A DNA stretch of 64,000 bases from Eikenella exigua. GTDB lineage: Bacteria > Pseudomonadota > Gammaproteobacteria > Burkholderiales > Neisseriaceae. Made by a program: the position numbers and the translations under genes. Location of the stretch: NCBI RefSeq assembly GCF_008805035.1, contig NZ_CP038018.1, forward strand, positions 1,426,001 through 1,490,000. The letters are read 5' to 3'. The first letter of the stretch is position 1, and the number at the start of each line of letters is the position of its first letter. The notes under the pieces were generated by a model. That model worked only from the letters and a program-made list of their open reading frames with translations. It did not search any database and had not been told where the DNA came from. Shown here one piece after another: positions 25,535 to 33,832 of the stretch.

Positions 25535-25774
25535 ATGCGCCCCGCCGTTCTACTGCTCGCCCTCATCGCCCTTTCCGCCTGCACCTGGGAAACCTACCAA
25601 GACCAACAAGGCAAAACCGGCCTGCGCCAGCGTTATGCCCCGGGCACGCCCGTGGTATACCAAGACGGCACTTTCGCCCGCGACCAACGCTACAACGAAT
25701 ACCGCCCCGTGCCCGTGCCTGTTACCCGCGAGCAACACCAACACAGCGTGCCCGAAGCGCCAAGCAGCCATTAA
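25535..25774 (+). CDS. Small lipoprotein, 79 aa
   Basis: MRPAVLLLALIALSACTWET: a lipobox LSAC with Cys16, so the mature part is lipidated and anchored to a membrane. The mature 64 residues are Gln/Arg/Tyr-rich (QDQQGKTGLRQRY, RDQRYNEYRP) without a known domain. An AAAAGGA ribosome site lies before the ATG at 25535. Confidence 0.7.
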   Translation: MRPAVLLLALIALSACTWETYQDQQGKTGLRQRYAPGTPVVYQDGTFARDQRYNEYRPVPVPVTREQHQHSVPEAPSSH

Positions 25775-25868
25775 TATCGGCAGTTTGAATCCTCTTTTTT
25801 CAGGTAGCCCCAAGCAGGCTACCTGAAAACCATCATTATCAACGAAATCGTTTCCAGAAAGCTCCCTC

Positions 25869-27239
25869 ATGCACCAGCCCCTCCATATCGTCATCCTCGC
25901 CGCCGGCAAAGGCACGCGCATGTATTCCGCCCTGCCCAAAGTGCTGCACCGCATCGGCGGCCAAACCATGCTCGAGCGCGTTATCGATACCGCGCAAAGC
26001 CTCAGCCCGCAAAGTATCAACGTAGTCATCGGCCACGGCAAAGAGCAGGTGCGCGAGCAAGTGCAGCGCGAAGGCATCCGCTGGGTGGAGCAAACCGAAC
26101 AGCTCGGCACCGGCCATGCCGTGCAAACCGCCCTGCCGCACCTTGGCAACACCGGCCGCACCCTCGTGCTCTACGGCGACGTGCCGCTGATTAACCGCGC
26201 CACGCTAGAAGAGCTGCTGCAAGCCGCCGGCAGCGAAATCGGCCTGCTCACCGACATCCCGCCCAACCCCTTCGGGCTGGGCCGCATCATCCGCGAGGCC
26301 AACGGCCAAGTGGCCGCCATTGTGGAAGAAAAAGACGCTACACCCGAGCAAAAAGCCATCCGCGAAACCAACACCGGCATTTTCGTTTTGCCCAACGCAC
26401 ACCTTGCCCGCTGGCTAGGCAGCCTCTCCAGCAACAACGCCCAAGGCGAATACTACCTCACCGACGTCATCGCCCTTGCCCGCGCCGACGGCGTGGCCGT
26501 GCATCCCGTTCAGGTAGCCTCCTCCTTCCTTGCTGCCGGCGTAAACAACAAAATCCAGCTCGCCGAACTCGAACGCATCTTCCAGCGCGAACAGGCGCAC
26601 AACCTGCTCCAAGCCGGCCTCACCCTGCGCGACCCGGCCCGCTTCGACCTGCGCGGCAGTCTTCAGCACGGCCAAGATGTGGTGATTGATGTGAACGTGG
26701 TGCTGGAAGGCGAAAACCAATTCGGCAACAACGTATCTATCGGCGCCAACTGTGTGATTAAAAACGCGGTAATCGGCGACAACACGGTTATCGAACCCTT
26801 CTCGCACCTCGAAAACTGCCGCATCGGCAACAGCGCCCGCATCGGCCCCTTCGCCCGCCTGCGCCCCAAAGCCGATCTGGCCGACGAAGTGCACATCGGC
26901 AACTTCGTGGAAGTGAAAAACAGCACCATCGGCCGCAGCAGCAAAGCCAACCACCTCACCTACCTCGGCGACGCGCAAATCGGCAGCCGCAGCAACATCG
27001 GCGCCGGCACCATCACCTGCAACTACGACGGCGTACACAAACACCAAACCGTTATCGGTGACGAAGTGCGCATCGGCTCCGGTAATATGCTGGTCGCCCC
27101 GCTCACCATCGGCCACCGCGCCACCACCGGCGCCGGCAGCACGCTCACCCGCAACTGCCCAGAAGGTGAACTCACCCTCACCCGCACTCGTCAAACCACT
27201 ATCCCGGGCTGGATACGGCCTGAGAAGGAGAAAAAATAA
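25869..27239 (+). CDS. glmU: Bifunctional N-acetylglucosamine-1-P uridyltransferase / glucosamine-1-P acetyltransferase
   Basis: Makes UDP-GlcNAc for peptidoglycan and LPS in two steps. The 456-aa protein has the nucleotidyltransferase signature LAAGKGTRMYSALPKVLH (10-27), YGDVPLI, the NTGIF segment and a C-terminal left-handed beta-helix with hexapeptide repeats and CNYDGVHKHQT in the acetyltransferase site. Length is normal for the family. An uptake sequence at about 26510 encodes VQVAS. Confidence 0.96.
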   Translation: MHQPLHIVILAAGKGTRMYSALPKVLHRIGGQTMLERVIDTAQSLSPQSINVVIGHGKEQVREQVQREGIRWVEQTEQLGTGHAVQTALPHLGNTGRTLVLYGDVPLINRATLEELLQAAGSEIGLLTDIPPNPFGLGRIIREANGQVAAIVEEKDATPEQKAIRETNTGIFVLPNAHLARWLGSLSSNNAQGEYYLTDVIALARADGVAVHPVQVASSFLAAGVNNKIQLAELERIFQREQAHNLLQAGLTLRDPARFDLRGSLQHGQDVVIDVNVVLEGENQFGNNVSIGANCVIKNAVIGDNTVIEPFSHLENCRIGNSARIGPFARLRPKADLADEVHIGNFVEVKNSTIGRSSKANHLTYLGDAQIGSRSNIGAGTITCNYDGVHKHQTVIGDEVRIGSGNMLVAPLTIGHRATTGAGSTLTRNCPEGELTLTRTRQTTIPGWIRPEKEKK

Positions 27240-27266
27240 GCCGGAGCTTAAAATTTCTGCGGCATG

Positions 27267-27324
27267 AGGCTACCTGAAAAATATGGTCAATATAACCAAA
27301 TCATTTTGAGTTTTCAGGTAGCCT
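27267..27324 (+). terminator. Uptake-sequence hairpin behind glmU
   Basis: Inverted uptake sequences at both ends of a 58-base interval just after the glmU stop. Confidence 0.45.
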
Positions 27325-27432
27325 TTCCGTTTATCAATCAAGCTACCTGAAAACTGTTTGGTAATGGTTAAACAAAAACTGGGACTACTTTCACTTATCT
27401 TGCCGTCCTGCTATTAGCTATTTCATACCCCG

Positions 27433-27470
27433 TAAAAAAACCAGCCCCGCCATCTGAAACGGCGGGGCTG
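27433..27470 (-). terminator. Terminator of grcA
   Basis: Stem CAGCCCCGCC/GGCGGGGCTG followed on the minus strand by GTTTTTTTA. Confidence 0.85.
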
Positions 27471-27485
27471 TGTTGTGATTCCGGC

Positions 27486-27875
27486 TTACATATGCTGCGT
27501 GAAGGTACGGGTAATCACGTCGCGCTGCTGCTCGGGCGTGAGGGAGTTGAAGCGCACGGCATAGCCGGATACGCGGATGGTGAGCTGCGGATATTTATCG
27601 GGATTAGCGGCTGCGTCTTCCAGCATTTCGCGGCTCATCACATTCACGTTCAGGTGCTGGCCGCCTTCCACTTTCGGGCGCATGTAGCTGTCTACCGCCA
27701 CTTCTTGGTAGCTCACATCGCCCAAGTCGCTCAGGGCAACGATTTGGTCGGCAGCGAAATGCTCGTCCTTGCTGCACAGGCAGCGTGCCTGCTGGGTTTC
27801 GTCGTCCAACAGCCAGAAAGAGCGCACCAAGGCGGGGTGTTGGGCGGATTGGGTAATTTGAATGCCTTTAATCAT
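27486..27875 (-). CDS. grcA: Autonomous glycyl radical cofactor GrcA
   Basis: A stand-alone glycyl-radical domain (YfiD) that replaces the C-terminus of oxygen-damaged pyruvate formate-lyase. The 129-aa protein has the radical motif RVSGYAVRFN with Gly104, plus HLNVNVMSREMLEDA, as in PFL C-termini. Its presence implies anaerobic or micro-oxic metabolism with a PflB elsewhere. The gene follows a small cupin gene on the same strand, with a hairpin in between. Confidence 0.93.
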   Translation of the reverse strand: MIKGIQITQSAQHPALVRSFWLLDDETQQARCLCSKDEHFAADQIVALSDLGDVSYQEVAVDSYMRPKVEGGQHLNVNVMSREMLEDAAANPDKYPQLTIRVSGYAVRFNSLTPEQQRDVITRTFTQHM

Positions 27876-27913
27876 GATGGTTCATCTCCAAGAGTTGTGT
27901 TGTAAAGCTATAG

Positions 27914-27951
27914 TTTTAAAATAATCCCATACCAGCAGGCTGCTGATATGG
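27914..27951 (-). terminator. Hairpin between the cupin gene and grcA
   Basis: On the minus strand CCATATCAGCAG pairs with the following CTGCTGGTATGG-like arm and is followed by ATTATTTT. Its position suggests that the cupin gene and grcA are separate units or that read-through is partial. Confidence 0.55.
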
Positions 27952-27969
27952 GGGGGGGAAGGATTAGGG

Positions 27970-28308
27970 TTAAACGCAGCAGCGGCCAAAGCGCAGTTTT
28001 TGGTTTAACAGGGCATGGTAGCACAGCTGTTTCACCACGAGTACGGAGGTATTATCCTCCAAAGCCACGAGGGCATGGGTTTCCTGCGGTTCAAGCCGCG
28101 CCAGGGTCATCGGCTGCAAATCAATCTGCCCCTGCTCGGTTTTCAGGCATACCGCGCCAGAGAGGACGGTGATGGTAATGATGGCTTCAGCCGAATAGGG
28201 TGGCACTTCATTGCCTTTTTGCAGGTTGAGCTGCACGATTTGCTGGTCAGCATCCTCCGCAATAACGCCGCCTACGGGTTGGTTGGGGTTGAGTTGATAG
28301 CCTCGCAT
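27970..28308 (-). CDS. Small cupin-fold protein, 112 aa
   Basis: Starts MRGYQLNPNQPVGGVIAEDA. The pattern of short beta strands, with EVPPYSAEAIITITVLSGAV and LARLEPQETHALVALEDNTS, fits a single cupin barrel, but the canonical metal-binding His cluster is incomplete (one His in ETHAL). It ends with GRCCV. It lies upstream of grcA on the same strand. Function unknown. Confidence 0.6.
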   Translation of the reverse strand: MRGYQLNPNQPVGGVIAEDADQQIVQLNLQKGNEVPPYSAEAIITITVLSGAVCLKTEQGQIDLQPMTLARLEPQETHALVALEDNTSVLVVKQLCYHALLNQKLRFGRCCV

Positions 28309-28700
28309 GGTGTTTTTCCTGAAAACCGAATGCTGCCAATGCCAGGTTGGCACTACAATAGGGCCATTGGGATACGACAACCATTCGGTTTTAAATTAAA
28401 TTCGGCAAAAAACGCGCCGACGGCCAGACTGAAACGGCACAGGGCGAAAGGATGTGGGCAATTATTCCAAACCTGCCGCCCTATTCTGCTATTTTACAGA
28501 TTTTACTGGCCTGCCTCAATTATCGACCGCTCCAAAATCCGCGTGGCGGATGCGATTGGCTAAAAAACCACACAAGGCAAAATGCTACATGAAATTTCAA
28601 GTAGCTTGTTTATGACTGCAACCCGCTATTTGACCTGTTGGCGTTCGCCACCCGCCGTTTGGTTATCCAAATCATGAGACAACAACTTGGACGCTTCTAG
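28309..28700. other. Intergenic stretch without identifiable gene
   Basis: Between the cupin start and the moaE remnant. I see a degenerate uptake-sequence pair near 28580-28610 (ATGCTACATGAAATTTCAAGTAGCTTG), no intact reading frame and no recognisable RNA. Confidence 0.4.
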
Positions 28701-28705
28701 AATTC

Positions 28706-29020
28706 CTATTCCCAAATCAGCTCTTCGGCTTTCACCATGTCGATAACGTAGCGGCAGCCGGCGAAGGCCATATCGTGGTGGCAGGTGGTTACACCCACCC
28801 ACACCGCCATGCCACCCACTTCCAGCCACCTGTAGTGGTACACGCACACGGCTGCTTCCAAGCCAAAGCAGCGTTTGGCCTCTTCAATCACAGCCTGCCC
28901 TTGGCAGCACGCCAATTCTTCATACACGCCGTACACCAAATAATTCACGTGCTGCCCATCGTTTTGACGGCGTATCCAGTCTTCGAAGCTGAGGAAAGCA
29001 CCGCATTGCTCATTTATTAA
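28706..29020 (-). pseudogene. moaE: moaE (molybdopterin synthase large subunit), 3' part cut off by an IS
   Basis: The minus strand reads NEQCGAFLSFEDWIRRQNDG then GQAVIEEAKRCFGLEAAVCV, the VGGMAVWVGV stretch and FAGCRYVIDMVKAEELIWE, which is the MoaE pattern (the R-x-G-x-L-x-x-G-E..V.V..A..HR..AF.A..Y..D..K...P.WK layout). The frame begins at the IS boundary; the 5' end lies beyond the IS at about 29741-29790. The substrate-binding Lys/Arg region is degraded (EELIWE instead of PIWK). Confidence 0.8.
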
Positions 29021-29733
29021 GGGGACCGTACTAGATTAGCAACTATGTTATCCTCAGAGCATGAAGATAACACACTGCAAATTAAAGAAAAAGTACAGAA
29101 AGAACTGATCCGTTTTTTGTGCTGAAAGTTACTGCCCGTGCCACTGCCGATATTTTAGATATCCATCCCAAATTCGGCAGCCCTGTTCTACCGCAAAATC
29201 CGCTAAGTCATCAGCCATCATCTAGCACTGGCTACTAATGAGATTTTTGATAACCCAGTTGAGTTGGACGAAAGTTATTTTGGCAGACGGCGTAAGGGTA
29301 GGCGCGGTCGCGTGGCGGCAGGCAAAGTGGTCGTCTCCGGTATTCTGAAACAGCATGATAAGGTCTATATGGTGGTTGCAGATAACGACAAGTATGAAAC
29401 TTTACTGCCTGTCATCAAATAAAAAATTATCCCTGACAGCATCATTTACACGGACAGCCTAAGCAGCCACGACAGACTAGATGTGAGTGGTTTTATCTAT
29501 CACCGCATCAATCATGCCAAAGCGTTTGCAGACCGTCAGAACCACATCAACGGCATCGAAAATTTTTGGAATCAGGCAAAACGCGCCTTACGCAAATACA
29601 ACGGAATCGACCGCAAATCTTTCCTGCTGTTCTTGAAAGAATGCGAATTCTGGCTTAACTTCGGCACACCATCCCGGCAGCTTAAAACGCTGCGGAAGTG
29701 GTGTGGAATTTAGGGCTAATCTAGTACAGCCCC
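29021..29733 (+). mobile_element. IS1016-like insertion sequence (IS1595 family), inactive
   Basis: 713 bp bounded by imperfect inverted repeats, GGGGACCGTACTAGATTAGC at the left and GGGGCTGTACTAGATTAGC (reverse complement) at the right, and flanked by a 7-bp duplication TTATTAA (29014-29020 and 29734-29740). Size and ends match IS1016. The transposase inside is broken by stops and frameshifts. Confidence 0.9.
29061..29713 (+). pseudogene. IS1016-type transposase, degenerate
   Basis: Fragments in several frames give MKITHCKLKKKYRKN with a stop, VELDESYFGGRRKG-like text (the catalytic DESYFG of IS1595 transposases), then HRINHAKAFADRQNHINGIE, NFWNQAKRALRKYNGIDRKS and the C-terminal LKECEFWLNFGTPSRQLKTL. 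At least two frameshifts or stops separate the pieces, so it cannot transpose by itself. Confidence 0.9.
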
Positions 29734-29794
29734 TTATTAAAAGCTGTTGGTGCAGGGCTTGGCTTTCTATTGCTTATTCATTCAAATCAAATAT

Positions 29795-30041
29795 TCAGCC
29801 TACTACTACCGGAGGGATAAAGGCCACGATGTCGTTGGCAACAATCAGCTGCTCTCAACCGGCAAAAGCATGTACCGCCACGCGCACACGTTCCTGTTGT
29901 ATAGAGTAAAGCTGTATTGCTGTGAAAGTTGTTCGTATAAGGCTGCCGTGGCCCAGCCTTCGGCGATGTGGATTTTTCCTTCTTTGCCTGCTCGCACAGG
30001 GCGGCGAAATACAGCTCAGTAATTTCAACAGTTGAACTCAA
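29795..30041 (-). pseudogene. moaD: moaD (molybdopterin synthase small subunit), frameshifted
   Basis: MoaD carries sulfur as a C-terminal thiocarboxylate. Fragments on the minus strand read SSTVEITELYFAALCEQAKK, then in a shifted frame a degraded middle and finally DIVAFIPPVVVG and a stop, matching the MoaD pattern FAALRE.. and DGDEVAFIPPV.GG. Only one terminal Gly of the essential Gly-Gly is left, and the start codon is TTG behind a good GGAGGTGAGC ribosome site. The moaE 5' remnant (29741-29790) follows directly. Confidence 0.75.
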
Positions 30042-30083
30042 TGCTCACCTCCGAATTTGTGTATCTAGTAGGCAGATATCTTG

Positions 30084-30472
30084 GATTTGGATAAAGGGGA
30101 TGCCGCGCTGGTAGGTAGCGGCAGCAAAACCGGCAAGGTCGCCGATTACGCCGCCGCCGAGAGCGAGGATGGTGGTACGGCGGCCGGCATGGTGCTGCAA
30201 CAATCCAGTGTAGATTTGCTGGAGGGATTCGTTATTTTTGTATTGTTCGCCGTCGGGCAGGATGATGCTGCAGGTACTGATGCCGAGTTGTCGGCAGGCG
30301 GCTTCAATAGGAGCAAGGTAGAGCGGGGCAACGGTCTGGTTGCTGATGATGGCGGCTTTGCTGCTAATGTGTGGGCGGATGTGTTCGGCCAGATTATCAA
30401 GCAGGCGAAAGCCGATGTGGATGGGGTAGCTGTGGCCGGGGGTATGGACATGCAGAGTTTGCTCTCTGCCAT
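30084..30472 (-). pseudogene. aroB: aroB (3-dehydroquinate synthase), N-terminal fragment
   Basis: The minus strand encodes TLHVHTPGHSYPIHIGFRLL, ISNQTVAPLY, ILPDGEQYKNNESLQQIYTG and LALGGGVIGDLAGFAAATYQ then RGIPFIQI, which is the NAD-binding N-terminal domain of AroB (GGGVIGDLAGFAA). Then it changes to QDICLLDTQIRR and stops instead of continuing with PTTLLAQVDSSVGGK. About two thirds of the roughly 360 residues, including the zinc site, are gone. A complete aroB must exist elsewhere if the shikimate pathway works. Confidence 0.85.
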
Positions 30473-30510
30473 CCTCTCCTCCTTCAGCCAAATATTTTTC
30501 CCACCCCACT

Positions 30511-30538
30511 CTTGAATTCAACGTCACCAGCCTTATCT
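30511..30538 (+). promoter_or_regulatory. Candidate heat-shock (RpoH) promoter of groES-groEL
   Basis: CTTGAAT (30511-30517) and CCTTATCT (30531-30538) are 13 bases apart, close to the sigma-32 pattern CTTGAAA-N13-CCCCATNT. They lie about 100 bases before the groES start. No CIRCE palindrome is present. Confidence 0.5.
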
Positions 30539-30641
30539 TCAAGCCCGCACAAATGGTGTGCCGTGCCCTGCCCGGCATATTTCTGTTTACCCTCAATCGG
30601 GTAGCAACAAATCATCAAATTCAATTCTGGAGAGAAGATTT

Positions 30642-30929
30642 ATGAAAATTCGTCCGTTGCACGACCGTGTGGTTATCAAACGCCTGGAAGCCGAAGAAAA
30701 AACCGCTTCCGGCATTGTTTTGCCCGGCTCTGCCGCTGAAAAACCCGATATGGGCGAAGTAGTGGCCGTGGGCGCCGGCAAACTCACCAAAGACGGCGGG
30801 CGCCGTAAGCTGGATGTGAAAGTGGGCGACCGCGTGATTTTCGGCAAATACAGCGGTCAAACCGTGAAAGCAGACGGCGAAGAGTTGCTAGTGATGCGCG
30901 AAGAAGACATTTTTGGCATCATCGAATAA
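30642..30929 (+). CDS. groES: Co-chaperonin GroES
   Basis: Heptameric lid of the GroEL chamber. The 95-aa product begins MKIRPLHDRVVIKRLEAEEK, has the mobile loop EEKTASGIVLPGSAAEKP and ends IFGIIE. The start at 30642 follows GGAGAGAAG; the longer upstream frame is non-coding. It forms an operon with groEL, 52 bases downstream. Confidence 0.97.
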   Translation: MKIRPLHDRVVIKRLEAEEKTASGIVLPGSAAEKPDMGEVVAVGAGKLTKDGGRRKLDVKVGDRVIFGKYSGQTVKADGEELLVMREEDIFGIIE

Positions 30930-30981
30930 GCAACCTCATCAAGACAACAATTTCTGATTTTTTATTTTAGGAGTCATACAT

Positions 30982-32625
30982 ATGGCAGCAAAAGATGTAC
31001 AGTTTGGCAATGAAGTCCGCCAGAAGATGGTAAACGGCGTAAACATTTTGTCTAACGCCGTGAAAATAACACTCGGCCCGAAAGGCCGTAATGTGGTGTT
31101 GGACCGCACTTTCGGCGGCCCGCACATCACCAAAGATGGCGTTACCGTGGCCAAGGAAATCGAACTGAAAGACAAGTTTGAAAACATGGGCGCACAGATG
31201 GTGAAAGAAGTCGCCTCCAAAACCAACGATGTGGCCGGCGACGGCACCACCACCGCCACCGTGTTGGCACAAGCCATCGTGGCCGAAGGCATGAAATACG
31301 TTACCGCCGGCATGAACCCGACCGACCTGAAACGCGGTATCGACAAAGCCGTTTCCGCTTTGGTAAAAGAATTGCAAAACATTGCCAAGCCCGTGCCGGA
31401 GAAATCTAAGGAAATCGCCCAAGTGGCCTCTATTTCCGCTAACTCCGACGAATCCATCGGCAACATCATTGCCCAAGCCATGAACGAAGTGGGCAAAGAA
31501 GGCGTGATCACCGTGGAAGACGGCAAATCGCTGGAAAACGAAGTGGAAGTGGTAAAAGGTATGCAGTTCGACCGTGGCTACCTCTCCCCCTATTTCGTCA
31601 ATAACCCGGAAAAACAACTGGCCGAGCTGGACAGCCCGTTTGTATTGCTGTTCGACAAGAAAATCAGCAACATCCGCGACCTGCTGCCCGTATTGGAGCA
31701 AGTGGCCAAAACCAGCCGCCCGCTGTTGATTATCGCTGAAGACGTGGAAGGCGAAGCCTTGGCCACGCTGGTGGTGAACAACATCCGCGGCATCCTGAAA
31801 ACCGTGGCCGTGAAAGCCCCTGGTTTCGGCGACCGCCGCAAAGCCATGTTACAAGACATCGCCATCCTCACCGGCGGCACTGTGATCGCCGAAGAAGTGG
31901 GCTTGTCTTTGGAAAAAGCCACGCTGGAAGATTTGGGCCAGGCCAAACGCATCGAAGTGGGCAAAGAAAACACCACCATCATCGATGGTTTGGGCGACAA
32001 ATCCGCCGTAGAAGCCCGTGTGGTCGAAATCCGCACCCAGATTGACACCGCTACCAGCGAGTACGACAAGGAAAAACTGCAAGAGCGCGTGGCTAAACTA
32101 GCCGGCGGCGTGGCCGTAATCAAAGTGGGCGCGGCCACCGAAGTAGAAATGAAAGAGAAAAAAGACCGCGTAGACGACGCGCTGCACGCCACTCGTGCCG
32201 CTGTGGAAGAAGGCGTAGTGGCCGGCGGCGGCGTAGCCCTGCTGCGTGCCCGCTCTGCCCTGAGTAAAGTGGAAACTGCCAATGCCGACCAAGAAGCCGG
32301 CGTGCAAATCGTATTGCGTGCGGTTGAGTCTCCGCTGCGCCAAATCGTAGCCAACGCCGGCGGCGAGCCGAGCGTGGTGGTGAACAAAGTGCTGGAAGGC
32401 AGCGGTAACTTCGGCTACAACGCCGGTAACGATAGCTATGGCGACATGCTGGAAATGGGTGTAATCGATCCGGCCAAAGTTACCCGCTTTGCGCTGCAAA
32501 ACGCCGCTTCCATCGCTGGCCTGATGCTGACCACCGAATGCATGGTAGCCGACATTCCGGAAGACAAGCCCGCCGCTCCGGACATGGGCGGAATGGGAGG
32601 CATGGGCGGAATGGGTATGATGTAA
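30982..32625 (+). CDS. groEL: Chaperonin GroEL
   Basis: 60-kDa chaperonin with 547 aa. It has the ATP-binding LGPKGRNVVLDRTFG and GDGTTTATVLAQAI segments, the DAL..TRAAVEEGVVAGGGVAL signature and the flexible GGM-rich tail (MGGMGGMGGMGMM). The ribosome site AGGAG lies just upstream, and a terminator follows at once. Confidence 0.98.
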   Translation: MAAKDVQFGNEVRQKMVNGVNILSNAVKITLGPKGRNVVLDRTFGGPHITKDGVTVAKEIELKDKFENMGAQMVKEVASKTNDVAGDGTTTATVLAQAIVAEGMKYVTAGMNPTDLKRGIDKAVSALVKELQNIAKPVPEKSKEIAQVASISANSDESIGNIIAQAMNEVGKEGVITVEDGKSLENEVEVVKGMQFDRGYLSPYFVNNPEKQLAELDSPFVLLFDKKISNIRDLLPVLEQVAKTSRPLLIIAEDVEGEALATLVVNNIRGILKTVAVKAPGFGDRRKAMLQDIAILTGGTVIAEEVGLSLEKATLEDLGQAKRIEVGKENTTIIDGLGDKSAVEARVVEIRTQIDTATSEYDKEKLQERVAKLAGGVAVIKVGAATEVEMKEKKDRVDDALHATRAAVEEGVVAGGGVALLRARSALSKVETANADQEAGVQIVLRAVESPLRQIVANAGGEPSVVVNKVLEGSGNFGYNAGNDSYGDMLEMGVIDPAKVTRFALQNAASIAGLMLTTECMVADIPEDKPAAPDMGGMGGMGGMGMM

Positions 32626-32642
32626 TTATCCCAACGCCATGC

Positions 32643-32672
32643 AAAAGCACCCTCGCCTGAGGGTGCTTTTTC
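32643..32672 (+). terminator. Terminator of groES-groEL
   Basis: Stem AAAGCACCCTC/GAGGGTGCTTT with a 4-nt loop and T run, 18 bases after the groEL stop. Confidence 0.9.
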
Positions 32673-32691
32673 TTGCCTGCCGTTTGCCGTT

Positions 32692-32750
32692 AGGCTACCT
32701 GAAATTTTAGCTTCGCAGAAACTTCACTGCGCTGCGTTTTCAGGTAGCCT
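32692..32750. repeat. Extended uptake-sequence hairpin with conserved interior
   Basis: AGGCTACCTGAAA, then TTTTAGCTTCGCAGAAACTT, then ACTGCGCTGCG and TTTTCAGGTAGCCT. The interior recurs at 51.6, 52.5 and 56.3 kb. The rest of 32751-32943 is AT-rich and holds the presumed promoter of the next gene. Confidence 0.6.
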
Positions 32751-32943
32751 CTTCCCCATCACTAATCCGCATATTCTCTATAAATAAATTTCTATATATA
32801 ACAACAAATAATAATCAAAATGAAAATTCATCACGCCAAACTTAATCCAACATCAAACTTTGGCACGCTTTATGCTTATCCACTATCGAAATTTCTTTTT
32901 CTACCCATCTAAACTATCCAACAATTATTAGGACACCAAATAA

Positions 32944-33480
32944 ATGGCTACAGCAGTGAGAAAATTATCCCGTAACAACAAATCCCGCAGCAAACGCAGC
33001 GGCAGGAATGGCGGCGGCGCATTGCGTTCAGTCAGCCTTCTGTTGGCTCTGATTCTGGTGGGTGGCGGCGTATATGCCTATATAAACCCGGAAATCATCG
33101 AGCAGGCAAAATCCATTGTCGGCTTGGCCGAACCGGCCAATGAAAGCGGTATGGGCGCAACCGCCCCGCAAGTGCCTGCTGCCCCCACCATCACCGATCC
33201 GAAAGCCGTTGAAGCACTGAATATGGCGAAAGTATGGGTGGAAACCCGCTTAGCCAAAGGTACCCGCTTGAATGAAATCAATGAAGCAATCGACGTTCCT
33301 GTTGGTCAGGAGGAGTTCTGGCAGAGTATCACTCTTAGTCAAGGCGCGATTACTGCTATTCCTGCCGGCAGCACTGCCGAACGTGCGGTTCTCCTGCTGC
33401 CAATGCAGTCGCAGGGTCAATTGATTTGGGCTTGTGCCGGCGATATCCCGCAGGCTATCGAAAGCATCTGCACCCAGTAA
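32944..33480 (+). CDS. Single-pass membrane protein of unknown function, 178 aa
   Basis: A basic cytosolic N-terminus (RKLSRNNKSRSKRSGRNGG), one membrane helix at about 28-47 (SVSLLLALILVGGGVYAY), a Pro/Ala linker and a C-terminal periplasmic domain with ALNMAKVWVETRLAKGTRLN and two Cys near the end (WACAGDIPQAIESICTQ) that could form a disulfide. The layout resembles small pilin-like or secretion-accessory proteins, but no type IV cleavage site is visible. Not recognised. Confidence 0.7.
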   Translation: MATAVRKLSRNNKSRSKRSGRNGGGALRSVSLLLALILVGGGVYAYINPEIIEQAKSIVGLAEPANESGMGATAPQVPAAPTITDPKAVEALNMAKVWVETRLAKGTRLNEINEAIDVPVGQEEFWQSITLSQGAITAIPAGSTAERAVLLLPMQSQGQLIWACAGDIPQAIESICTQ

Positions 33481-33555
33481 AGTTACTCTCTAGCTGTTCT
33501 TTTAGGCTGCTTGATTTTTCAGGTAGCCTGCTTTTTGCCTGCATGATTCGTAGTA

Positions 33556-33660
33556 TATGGCTAAAGTACATTTTTCATACAAAGCAGCAAGCCACAGACA
33601 GTACAAGAGTGCGGTAAAGTAGGTCTACGCCGTATAAAGAAATCAATGCATTTAGCTATA
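33556..33660. repeat. Correia-like miniature element (copy 3)
   Basis: 105 bp from TATGGCTAAAGTACATTTTT to GCATTTAGCTATA, with imperfect inverted ends and the family interior (GCAAGCCACAGACAGTACAA). It lies in the gap between the 178-aa gene and ispH (33481-33832), which otherwise contains only one uptake sequence and a degenerate one. Confidence 0.6.
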
Positions 33661-33832
33661 AATCTTTTGCAACACAAGCCAAACAAAGGGCTATCTAAAA
33701 CCCATTTTCAGGCAACCTTTGCCATACTGGTTGCTTAAATCTGCCCTTACCTCAATACAGCCAAAACCAGAGTATCTGTTTTCCCGAGAACACAAACATT
33801 CCGGTATTCCCTGCTGCCCAATCTGTCCACAC

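Noticed and set aside
24267..25826. A 519-codon plus-strand frame spanning the end of the MFS gene, an antisense gene and the lipoprotein gene
   Set aside because: Composition is His/Pro/Arg nonsense and it contradicts three well-supported genes in other frames.
29483..29713. Independent small gene within the IS
   Set aside because: It is the C-terminal part of the IS1016 transposase, separated by frameshifts from the rest.
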